Of a stretch of 64,000 bases of DNA, positions 57,404 through 64,000 are shown one piece after another; within the stretch, counting starts at the first letter, position 1; the number at the start of each line of letters is the position of its first letter. This stretch comes from Pseudomonadota bacterium. GTDB lineage: Bacteria; Pseudomonadota; Alphaproteobacteria; Sphingomonadales; Sphingomonadaceae. The position numbers and the translations under genes were made by a program. The DNA is taken from contig JAEXFD010000045.1 in assembly GCA_023400405.1 (NCBI GenBank), positions 1 to 64,000 on the forward strand, written 5' to 3'. The notes beneath the pieces are model-generated. The model had not been told where the DNA came from. It made no database searches and saw only the letters and a list, made by a program, of their open reading frames with translations.

Positions 57404-58272
57404 TGGCGGGGGACGAGCTGGCGTTGCGGCACGAAGGGATCGAGGAACCGGCGCGCCGCCCCGGCACGGACTGGTGGGCGGAGGCGCGCGGCATATTGTG
57501 GCTCGTGCTCGCCGTGCTCGGCTTCCACAGCCTGGTCGCCAAGCCCTTCTTCATCCCCAGCGAATCGATGCTGCCGGGCCTGCTGGTCGGCGACCGACTG
57601 GTCGTCACCAAATATCCCTATGGCTATAGCTGGGTGACGCCGACTTTCCACGTGCTGCCCTTCATGCACGGGCGGTTGTTCGGCCGGCTGCCGACCCGCG
57701 GCGACGTGGTGATCGTCACCCCGCCGGGGACCGAGACCGACTATATCAAGCGGGTGATCGGCCTTCCCGGCGACACCATCGGCGTGCGCGCCGGCGTGGT
57801 CTATCTGAACGGCCAGCCTATCCCGCGCCGCGCGATGGGGGATCGCTTCGTGCCGGTGGATGCCAACACCCGCTGCGACCCCGAACATTATCCGGGCCTG
57901 AAGGTCAGCCGCGCCGGCAAGCTCTATTGCCGGCTGCCGATCTATCGCGAGACGCTGCCCAACGGCCGCTCCTACGACACCGTCGATCTCGGCGTGCGGC
58001 CGGGGCGCGGCGACTTCTATCCGGAAATCCGCGTGCCGCAGGGCAAGGTGTTCCTGATGGGCGACAATCGCGACAATTCGGCCGACAGCCGCTTCACGCT
58101 TGCGGAAAATGGCCTTGGCGGGCCGGTCCCCTGGGAGAATATCGGCGGGCGTGCAGAATTCATCACCTTCAGCCTCGATGGCAGCGCGACCTGGAACCCA
58201 CTGACCTGGCCGCGCTCATTCCGCGCCGGCCGGGCCGGGCGCTCGCTCCATCCGCAACGGGATAGCGAATGA
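57403..58272 (+). CDS. lepB: Signal peptidase I
   Basis: 289 aa. One N-terminal membrane helix (GILWLVLAVLGFHSLVAKPF), catalytic Ser in FIPSESMLPGLLVGDRLVV, catalytic Lys in DYIKRVIGLPGDTI, and the C-terminal box GDNRDNSADSRF. Removes signal peptides at the periplasmic face. The insert RCDPEHYPGLKVSRAGKLYC, with two cysteines, is usual in alphaproteobacterial enzymes. Co-transcribed with acpS and the following permease gene (ATGA overlap at 58269). Confidence 0.95.
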   Translation: MAGDELALRHEGIEEPARRPGTDWWAEARGILWLVLAVLGFHSLVAKPFFIPSESMLPGLLVGDRLVVTKYPYGYSWVTPTFHVLPFMHGRLFGRLPTRGDVVIVTPPGTETDYIKRVIGLPGDTIGVRAGVVYLNGQPIPRRAMGDRFVPVDANTRCDPEHYPGLKVSRAGKLYCRLPIYRETLPNGRSYDTVDLGVRPGRGDFYPEIRVPQGKVFLMGDNRDNSADSRFTLAENGLGGPVPWENIGGRAEFITFSLDGSATWNPLTWPRSFRAGRAGRSLHPQRDSE

Positions 58273-59435
58273 TGGCGGACCTGCTCGAATCGAAGGCGGC
58301 GAACGTTGTCCAGGAGCCCGGCCCCAACGAGCTTCGCGATCCCGTGGTGCGGGCCGAACTCAAGCGCGCGAGCGTGTGGTTCGGGCTGGCGATCGGCGTC
58401 GCGCTGATCGTGCTGCTGATCCAGCCGCTGCTGATCATCTTCGCGGCCCTGGTCTTCGCTTCGATGCTCGACGGCGGCGCACGCCTACTCGGCCGCATCC
58501 TGCCGATCCCGCGCACCGCTCGGGTGGCGATCACCATCCTGCTCGTCCTCATCTTCTTCGTCGGCCTGTTCTACATGACCGGCGTGCAGATCGCCGCCCA
58601 GGCCGAGCAGCTCCGCACCACGCTGGAGGCCCAGGCGAACAAGGTGGCGCATTGGGCCGCCGATCTCGGGCTGATGCCTGGCCGCTCGGACGTGACCGGG
58701 CTCGTCCAGCAGGCGCTGGGCAGCGTCGGGCGGCTGACATCTGCGGTCGGCACGGTGTTCGGCGCGGTGTCTTCGATGCTGATGATCGTCATCCTGGGCC
58801 TGTTCATCGCGCTGGAGCCGCGCATTTACGAGCGCGGGCTGCAATGGATGGTGCCGAGCGATTCGCGCGACGAATTCGCCCGCACGATCGGGCGGATGGC
58901 GACGACGATGCGCCGCTTGCTCGCCGGCCGCCTGCTCGGCATGCTGGTCGAAGGCGTGCTGATGTGGATCTGCCTCAGCTTCGCGGGCGTGCCGATGGCG
59001 CTGCTGCTCGGCATCATCACCGGCGTGCTCGCCTTCATTCCCAATATCGGCGCGTTCATCTCGGGCGTGATGATGGTCTCGGTCGGCTTCTCGGCCGGGC
59101 AGGAGACCGGGATCTGGGCGATCATCATCTATTTTGCCGTGCAAAATTTCGACGGCTATGTCGTGATCCCGATGGTCGCGCGGCGCACGGTAGATATGCC
59201 GCCGGCGCTCACCCTCTCCTCGCAGATCCTGGCGAGCACCCTGTTCGGCATCCTCGGCCTGGCGCTGGCCGATCCGATGGTCGCGATGATCAAGGTCGCG
59301 CTCGAAAGCGAGGCGGAGCGGGGCGCCCGCGCCGCGCGCGAGCCGGGTTCGGGGCTGCGCTGGGGCATGCGCCATCGCAATGCCTTGCCGGCCGGCGAGG
59401 CGGTGCCGGTCAACCTGCCGCCGACAACGCCATGA
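58269..59435 (+). CDS. AI-2E family transporter
   Basis: 388 aa with seven to eight predicted helices in the usual pattern: three at the N-terminus (SVWFGLAIGVALIVLLIQPL, LLIIFAALVFASML, AITILLVLIFFVGLFYM), a soluble helical region, then a cluster including LLGIITGVLAFIPNIGAFIS and IIIYFAVQNFDGYVVIPMVA. PNIG and the final Pro-Met motif are family marks. The family covers a quorum-signal exporter and sodium/proton antiporters; function here unknown. Overlaps lepB and maiA by ATGA. Confidence 0.88.
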   Translation: MMADLLESKAANVVQEPGPNELRDPVVRAELKRASVWFGLAIGVALIVLLIQPLLIIFAALVFASMLDGGARLLGRILPIPRTARVAITILLVLIFFVGLFYMTGVQIAAQAEQLRTTLEAQANKVAHWAADLGLMPGRSDVTGLVQQALGSVGRLTSAVGTVFGAVSSMLMIVILGLFIALEPRIYERGLQWMVPSDSRDEFARTIGRMATTMRRLLAGRLLGMLVEGVLMWICLSFAGVPMALLLGIITGVLAFIPNIGAFISGVMMVSVGFSAGQETGIWAIIIYFAVQNFDGYVVIPMVARRTVDMPPALTLSSQILASTLFGILGLALADPMVAMIKVALESEAERGARAAREPGSGLRWGMRHRNALPAGEAVPVNLPPTTP

Positions 59436-60052
59436 TCCTCTACGATTATTTCCGGTCCTCCGCCGCTTATCGCGTGCGGATCGCGCTCGCACTCAAAGGG
59501 GTGGACTACGATCGGCGCGACGTGATGCTGCTCGAGAACCAGCAGCGCTCGCCCGAGCATCTCGCCCGCAATCCGCAGGGTTTCGTTCCCGCGCTCGAAG
59601 TCGAGGGCCGCGTCCTGACGCAAAGCCTGGCGATCGTCGCATGGCTAGACGCGCGCTTCCCGGAGCCGCGACTGATCCCCGCCGAGCCCGACGACTGCGC
59701 GGCGGCGATGGCACGTGCGCTGCTGATCGGGGCCGATATCCACCCGCTCAACAATCTGCGCGTGATGCGTCGATTGAAGGCGATGGGGATCGATGACGAG
59801 GCGCGCGACGAGTGGACGCGGCACTGGATCGCCGAAGGGTTCTCCGCTTTGGAGGCGATGGCGGGGGAGGGCCGCTTCCTCGGCGGCGACGCCCCGGACG
59901 TTTCCGATCTCTTCCTGGTGCCGCAAATGTACAACGCCCGCCGCTTCCATCTGTCGGTGGAAGCCTATCCGCGGCTCGTCGCGATCGATGCCGCGGCCTG
60001 CGCGCTGCCGGCCTTTGCCGCTGCCCATCCCGACGCGGTCGCGCCGCGGTGA
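59432..60052 (+). CDS. maiA: Maleylacetoacetate isomerase (zeta-class GST)
   Basis: 206 aa. N-terminal thioredoxin-like domain with the zeta-class SSAAYRVRIALALKGVDYD (Ser-Ser-Cys position here SSAA) and QGFVPALEVEGRVLTQSLAI; C-terminal helices with ADIHPLNNLRVMRRLKAMGI and LVPQMYNARRF. Acts in tyrosine catabolism, converting maleylacetoacetate to fumarylacetoacetate with glutathione. The canonical motif is SSCSxRVRIAL; here the Cys is replaced by Ala, which may lower isomerase activity or reflect a related GST function. Confidence 0.82.
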   Translation: MILYDYFRSSAAYRVRIALALKGVDYDRRDVMLLENQQRSPEHLARNPQGFVPALEVEGRVLTQSLAIVAWLDARFPEPRLIPAEPDDCAAAMARALLIGADIHPLNNLRVMRRLKAMGIDDEARDEWTRHWIAEGFSALEAMAGEGRFLGGDAPDVSDLFLVPQMYNARRFHLSVEAYPRLVAIDAAACALPAFAAAHPDAVAPR

Positions 60053-62103
60053 AGGCCGCCGGGCTGGCGGCGGGCCTGCTGCTCGCCGCGCCCGCCTTCG
60101 CGCAGGAGCGGGACCCCAATGAGATCGTCGTCACCGGCCGCGGCCTCGAAGCGCCGCCGGGCGACGCCGCCTATGACGTCGCGACGATCGACCGCGCGCG
60201 GCTGACCGGCACGGCGAGCGGAAGGCTGGAAGACGCGCTGCGCGACGTGGCCGGGCTTTCCCAGTTCCGCCGATCGGATTCCGCTTCCTCACACCCGACG
60301 GCGCAGGGCATCACCTTGCGCGGGCTCGGCGGCAACGCCGCGAGTCGCGTCCTGCTGCTGCTCGACGGCGTGCCCCAGGCCGATCCGTTCGGCGGGTGGG
60401 TCGCCTTTCCCGCCTATCTGCCCGAGCGGCTTGCCGCGGCGCGCGTGACGCGCGGCGGCGGCAGCGGCTATGCTGGGCCGGGCGCCCTTGCCGGCACGAT
60501 CGAGCTGAGCAGCGGCACGCCCGCGGACCTTGGCTCGCTCGAGCTCGCCGGCTTTTACGGCAGCCGCGACAGCGTCGATGCGACCGCCGTGGGGGCGGCG
60601 CGGCTCGGGCAGGGGTTCGTCACGCTCGCCGGCCAATATGGCCGCAGCGACGGCTTCACGCCGACGATCGTCGAGGATCGCGGCCCGGCCGACCGGCCCG
60701 CGCCGTACGAACAGGCAAGCGTCGCGCTGCGTGCGGTGACCCCGGTCGGCGGCGACACCGAGCTCCAGGCCAATCTCTCCGCCTTCACCGATCATCGCGA
60801 CCGCGGCGTCGACTACACACCCGTGAAGAGCGAAGGCGCCGATGCGAGCCTGCGTCTGGTCGGGCGCGGGCGCTGGGGCTGGTCGGCCCTGGCCTATGTC
60901 CAGACGCGGGGCTTCGCGAGCGGCTTCGCCAGCGTCAACGATGCCCGCACCGCCGCGACGGCCTCGCTCGACCAGTATAACGTCCCCGCCACCGGGCTCG
61001 GCGCGCGAATCGAGCTTTCGCCGCCGATCGGCGGCGGGGTGACGTTGCGGCTCGGCACCGATGCGCGGCGCGTCTCGGGACGGACGCAGGAACTCTACAG
61101 CTTCTCGGCCGGCGCGCCGACCCGGCGGCGAGTGGCGGGAGGCGAGAACCTGACGCTCGGCGGCTTCGCCGATGCCAGCCTGGAAGCCGGGGCACTGACG
61201 CTCAGTGCCGGCGGACGGCTCGATCACTGGGACATCACTGGCGGCGCGCTCAGCGAAGCACCCTTAACGGGCGGCACGCCGCGTACCGATACTGCCTTCC
61301 CCGATCGGCATGGCTGGGAAGCGAGCGGCCGGGCCGGGGCGGCGCTGGCGCTGGGCGGCGTCACGCTCCGTGCTGCCGGCTATCGCGGTTGGCGGCTGCC
61401 GACACTCAACGAACTCTATCGCCCCTATCGGGTCGGCGCCGACGCCACCGCCGCCAATGCGGCGCTGTCGCCCGAACGCCTGACCGGCGCCGAGATCGGA
61501 TTCGACTGGCGGCCCGCACCCGCGCTGAACCTGCGCGCGACCGGCTATTGGAACCGGCTGGACGATGCGATCGCCAATGTCACGCTCGCGCACGGGCCGG
61601 GGACGTTTCCCGGCGTCGGCACGGTCTCGGCGGCGGGCAATTATCTCCAGCGCCGCAATCTCGATGCGGTGGCTTCGCATGGCGTCGAAGTCGATGCGCG
61701 TTGGGCGCTGGGCGATTTCAGCCTCGCCGCGTCCTGGGCGTTCACCGATGCGCGAGTCGAAGCGTCGGGGCCCGCCGCGGCGCTCGACGGCAAGCGCCCG
61801 GGGCAGACCGCGATGCACCAGGCGAGCGCAACGCTCGGCTGGCGGCGCGGGGACTTCGGCGCGGCGCTGACCGGACGCTATATCGGCCCGCAATTCGACG
61901 ACGATCTCAACCAGGACCAGCTGCGCAGCGCCTTTACGATCGATGCCACCGTCGCATTGCCGATCACGCCGCGCCTATCGATCGAGGGGCGCGCGGCAAA
62001 CCTGTTCGGTGCCGAAGTGCAGGCCGGGATCAGCGGCGACGAGGTGATCGAACGCGCGACGCCGCGCACGCTCTGGCTGGGACTGCGCTACTGCCTGCGC
62101 TGA
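60049..62103 (+). CDS. TonB-dependent outer membrane receptor
   Basis: 684 aa from a GTG at 60049 overlapping the maiA stop (GTGA). Signal peptide VKAAGLAAGLLLAAPAFAQ, TonB-box-like NEIVVTG after it, and a plug domain with LEDALRDVAGLSQFRRSDSA, GITLRGLGGNAASRVLLLLD GVPQ and GPGALAGTIELSSG. A 22-strand beta-barrel ends with TLWLGLRYCLR (aromatic/basic end; a Cys near the terminus is unusual). It is on the small side, like BtuB/ferrichrome receptors; the ligand is unknown. The 3' end overlaps the convergent glycosyltransferase gene by 16 bp. Confidence 0.9.
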   Translation: MKAAGLAAGLLLAAPAFAQERDPNEIVVTGRGLEAPPGDAAYDVATIDRARLTGTASGRLEDALRDVAGLSQFRRSDSASSHPTAQGITLRGLGGNAASRVLLLLDGVPQADPFGGWVAFPAYLPERLAAARVTRGGGSGYAGPGALAGTIELSSGTPADLGSLELAGFYGSRDSVDATAVGAARLGQGFVTLAGQYGRSDGFTPTIVEDRGPADRPAPYEQASVALRAVTPVGGDTELQANLSAFTDHRDRGVDYTPVKSEGADASLRLVGRGRWGWSALAYVQTRGFASGFASVNDARTAATASLDQYNVPATGLGARIELSPPIGGGVTLRLGTDARRVSGRTQELYSFSAGAPTRRRVAGGENLTLGGFADASLEAGALTLSAGGRLDHWDITGGALSEAPLTGGTPRTDTAFPDRHGWEASGRAGAALALGGVTLRAAGYRGWRLPTLNELYRPYRVGADATAANAALSPERLTGAEIGFDWRPAPALNLRATGYWNRLDDAIANVTLAHGPGTFPGVGTVSAAGNYLQRRNLDAVASHGVEVDARWALGDFSLAASWAFTDARVEASGPAAALDGKRPGQTAMHQASATLGWRRGDFGAALTGRYIGPQFDDDLNQDQLRSAFTIDATVALPITPRLSIEGRAANLFGAEVQAGISGDEVIERATPRTLWLGLRYCLR

Positions 62104-63182
62104 GCGACCAGCCGGTCGAACAGCGCCAGATACTCGCCGATCGGATCGCCAGTGGTGACCACCGGTGCCGGGCGGATGGCGCCTGGCGCGAGCCAATGGT
62201 CGAGCGCGGCGACCAGCGCATCGGCATCTTCGCGGGCCACCACGCTGCCCAGCGCCGGTGTGGCGACGATTTCGCGGACCGCGACGCTCGAATCGGTCGA
62301 AACCACCGGCGTGCCGACCGACAAGGCCTCGCGCAGCACGCCCGGTACGCCCTCATAGTCGGAAGTGAGCACCGCCGCCGCCGCTCCTTCGATCGCGGGA
62401 AGCGGATCGCCGCTATGGCCCGGCATGAGCACGCGTCCGGCCAGGCCGAGCGCGCGCACCTGGCCTTCCAGCGCCGCTCGGGTGCTGCCTTCGCCGAGGA
62501 GGAGGAGCTTGATCTCGCGATCCGCGAGCCGCGGCAGCGCGGCGATCAGGCGGTCCCAGCGCTTCTGCGGCTCCAGCCGGCCGACGCCGATGAGGTAGCG
62601 GCCCTCGGGGATTGCGATCGGCTCGGCAGCCGCGATCGGCGCGGCGGGTGGATTGGCGATCACGCTCACCCGCTCGGCGGGCATGCGCATCTCTGCGATC
62701 GCCTCCGCCGCCATCGCGGGGGTCATCGCCACGACATGGTCGAGGAACAAGGGATGAAGCCGAAGCCAGCGCCGATAGCGCCACGCCGCGCCAGGAGAGA
62801 GTTCTGGCCGGACCAGCGCATTCGAGACCTTGGCGACCATCGGCGGCGTCGCGCGGCCGAGCCGCAGCCGGATCAGCGCGGCGATGCTGGTGTAGAAGTT
62901 CCCGGGACAGAAGACCAGGTCGGGCGCCTGGGCGCGGACGTGGCCGATCACTTTCGCCATCGCCACATAGCGCGGGTCGCCGAGCTCGATGACGTCGAGC
63001 CCTTCGGAAATCTCGGCCGTCAGCGGCCCCTCGCGAACCCCCAGGACCAGCGTCACGCGGCGCCCGTGCGCCAGCCATCCGGAAGCCATCCGCAGCATCG
63101 CGCGCTCCACGCCGCCCCCTCGAAGATGCTGCGCGAAGGTGAGGATATGCGCGGCTTCGGAATGGGTGCGTTGCAACATCAT
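62088..63182 (-). CDS. Glycosyltransferase family 4 protein
   Basis: 364 aa from the tandem ATGs at 63182/63179; the longer frame up to 63353 is less likely. GT-B fold. N-terminal domain with LRGGGVERAMLRMASGWLAH (acceptor domain Gly-rich loop). C-terminal donor domain with YLIGVGRLEPQKRWDRLIAA, KLLLLGEGSTRAALEGQVRA and the nucleotide-sugar motif SDYEGVPGVLREALSVGTPV (EGxPxVLxEA). Cytoplasmic; builds an exopolysaccharide or LPS-type glycan. Transcribed away from the membrane protein gene at the right edge. Confidence 0.88.
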   Translation of the reverse strand: MMLQRTHSEAAHILTFAQHLRGGGVERAMLRMASGWLAHGRRVTLVLGVREGPLTAEISEGLDVIELGDPRYVAMAKVIGHVRAQAPDLVFCPGNFYTSIAALIRLRLGRATPPMVAKVSNALVRPELSPGAAWRYRRWLRLHPLFLDHVVAMTPAMAAEAIAEMRMPAERVSVIANPPAAPIAAAEPIAIPEGRYLIGVGRLEPQKRWDRLIAALPRLADREIKLLLLGEGSTRAALEGQVRALGLAGRVLMPGHSGDPLPAIEGAAAAVLTSDYEGVPGVLREALSVGTPVVSTDSSVAVREIVATPALGSVVAREDADALVAALDHWLAPGAIRPAPVVTTGDPIGEYLALFDRLVAQRRQ

Positions 63183-63367
63183 GGCTTGCGGTTTGCCATG
63201 CTTAAGCCCAAATCGCCCCCGCAATAAACCGCAATCTGCTGCCACCAGCCGGGTCCCACATGGGCGTTCGAGGGGGCTGGACGCCGTAACATGCGGAAAA
63301 ACGGCAATTTCGCCCGCTGTTGGGCGCAGGACCTGACGTCTTGAACGAACCACGACTGGAGACCCCG

Positions 63368-64000
63368 GTGAACAGCAGCATCGTCGAGGCCAACCCGCCG
63401 TTGGCGGCCGCGCCCGACCTGGCGGGTCTTGAGCCTGTCGAAAAGATCAAGCGTCGTTGGCCGATGATCCTGGGCGGCGGATTGACGCTGCTGATGATCG
63501 TCGCGCTGGGCCGCGAGCTGTTCGGCTCGGGCCTGTCCGGCCTGTCGCACAATCTGCCGACCAACCCGCTCTTCTACGCGGTCTTCCTGCTTTATTATCT
63601 CGGCCCGCCGACTTTCGACTATGTCATCTTCCGGCGGCTCTGGCAGATTCCGCTCGATGGGCTCGCGGCGCTCCACAAGAAGCGGATTTCGAACGAAGTG
63701 CTGTTCGGATATTCGGGCGAGGCCTATTTCTATGCATGGGCGCGCCAGCGCACGCAGATGGTGGCGGCGCCGTTCGGCGCGGTGAAGGACGTGATGATCC
63801 TCTCCGCGATCGCCGGAAATGCCGTGACGCTGATCGTCATGCTGGTGGCGCTGCCGCTGTTCATGGGATTGCTCACCCCGCCCTATCAGCGCGCGGCGAT
63901 CGGATCGGTCGCGCTGCTCGTGACGATGTCGGTGCCGTTCCTGATCTTCTCCAAGCGCGTGTTCTCGCTGCCGCGCCGCGAGCTTTGGTGGGTGTTCGCG
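63368..64000 (+). CDS. Multi-pass membrane protein, N-terminal part (cut by the window edge)
   Basis: Open from a GTG at 63368 (CTGGAGACCCCG upstream; a TTG at 63341 is in frame too) to the end of the window, 211 codons without a stop. Four membrane segments are visible: WPMILGGGLTLLMIVALGRE, NPLFYAVFLLYYLGPPTFDY, VMILSAIAGNAVTLIVMLVA and AAIGSVALLVTMSVPFLIFS. Between the second and third is a charged cytoplasmic-looking stretch (LHKKRISNEVLFGYSGEAYF). I do not recognise the family; the divergent glycosyltransferase hints at envelope glycan export or assembly. Confidence 0.7.
   Translation, partial: MNSSIVEANPPLAAAPDLAGLEPVEKIKRRWPMILGGGLTLLMIVALGRELFGSGLSGLSHNLPTNPLFYAVFLLYYLGPPTFDYVIFRRLWQIPLDGLAALHKKRISNEVLFGYSGEAYFYAWARQRTQMVAAPFGAVKDVMILSAIAGNAVTLIVMLVALPLFMGLLTPPYQRAAIGSVALLVTMSVPFLIFSKRVFSLPRRELWWVFA

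Overview
The window is GC-rich chromosomal DNA from an alphaproteobacterium, most likely a member of the Sphingomonadaceae. The support is an alphaproteobacterial SOS box (GTTC-N7-GTTC) in front of an imuA-imuB cassette, a gene transfer agent (GTA) head-tail cluster of the RcGTA type, an EipA/DUF1134 envelope protein, the coxB-coxA-ctaB-coxF-ctaG-coxC-DUF983-SURF1-thrC order, and dense small hairpin repeats. The assignment rests on gene content; no rRNA or other phylogenetic marker was compared.

Layout. 1-1.1 kb: minus-strand mutagenesis genes imuA and imuB (imuB runs off the left edge). 1.4-6.4 kb: branched-chain 2-oxoacid dehydrogenase operon (E1 alpha, an exported hydrolase, E1 beta, E2, a GNAT). 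6.4-8.5 kb: PP2C-like phosphatase, a short acetamidase-tail protein, a beta-hydroxyacid dehydrogenase. 8.5-23.1 kb: GTA cluster from small terminase to DUF2793. It has all structural modules but no integrase, repressor, replication or lysis gene. It carries an extra EF-hand lipoprotein gene, a TIM-barrel-like/DUF2460 fusion, and two intrinsic-terminator hairpins placed just before start codons. 23.2-28.3 kb: OmpA-type porin, a frameshifted phytanoyl-CoA dioxygenase-like gene, ygfZ, pyrC, DUF1294, EipA. 28.4 kb: tRNA-Ser(GCT).

28.6-31.7 kb: cyanide-insensitive-type cytochrome bd oxidase (cydA, cydB, a DUF2474 small subunit) behind a GbsR/MarR regulator with a palindromic operator candidate. 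31.8-34.5 kb: DUF2252, lipid kinase, PPOX-fold protein. 34.7-40.7 kb: sugar locus (FadR-type regulator, 2,5-dioxovalerate dehydrogenase, aldose epimerase, GH3 beta-glucosidase) with matching GTTA-N4-TAAC sites in front of two oppositely oriented transcription units. 40.7-43.2 kb: ABC importer with a fused permease and binding protein. 43.3-47.1 kb: SDR, pterin dehydratase, minimal zincin, ccmA-ccmB, a hypothetical and a methyltransferase. 47.2-55.3 kb: minus-strand thrC plus aa3 cytochrome c oxidase and its assembly factors. 55.5-60.0 kb: a tight plus-strand run pyrE-pdxJ-acpS-lepB-AI-2E family permease-maiA, followed by a TonB receptor, a convergent glycosyltransferase and a truncated membrane protein.

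Two families of structured repeats punctuate the window. One is a two-half element with constant flanks (CCCCTCCACC, GGTCCCCCTCCCC) around variable but self-complementary hairpin cores. The other is a 32-bp inverted repeat. Several copies are read in frame inside genes (imuB, the E2 linker, a GTA tail chaperone). Genes are packed with many ATGA overlaps, and convergent neighbours often share or abut stop codons.
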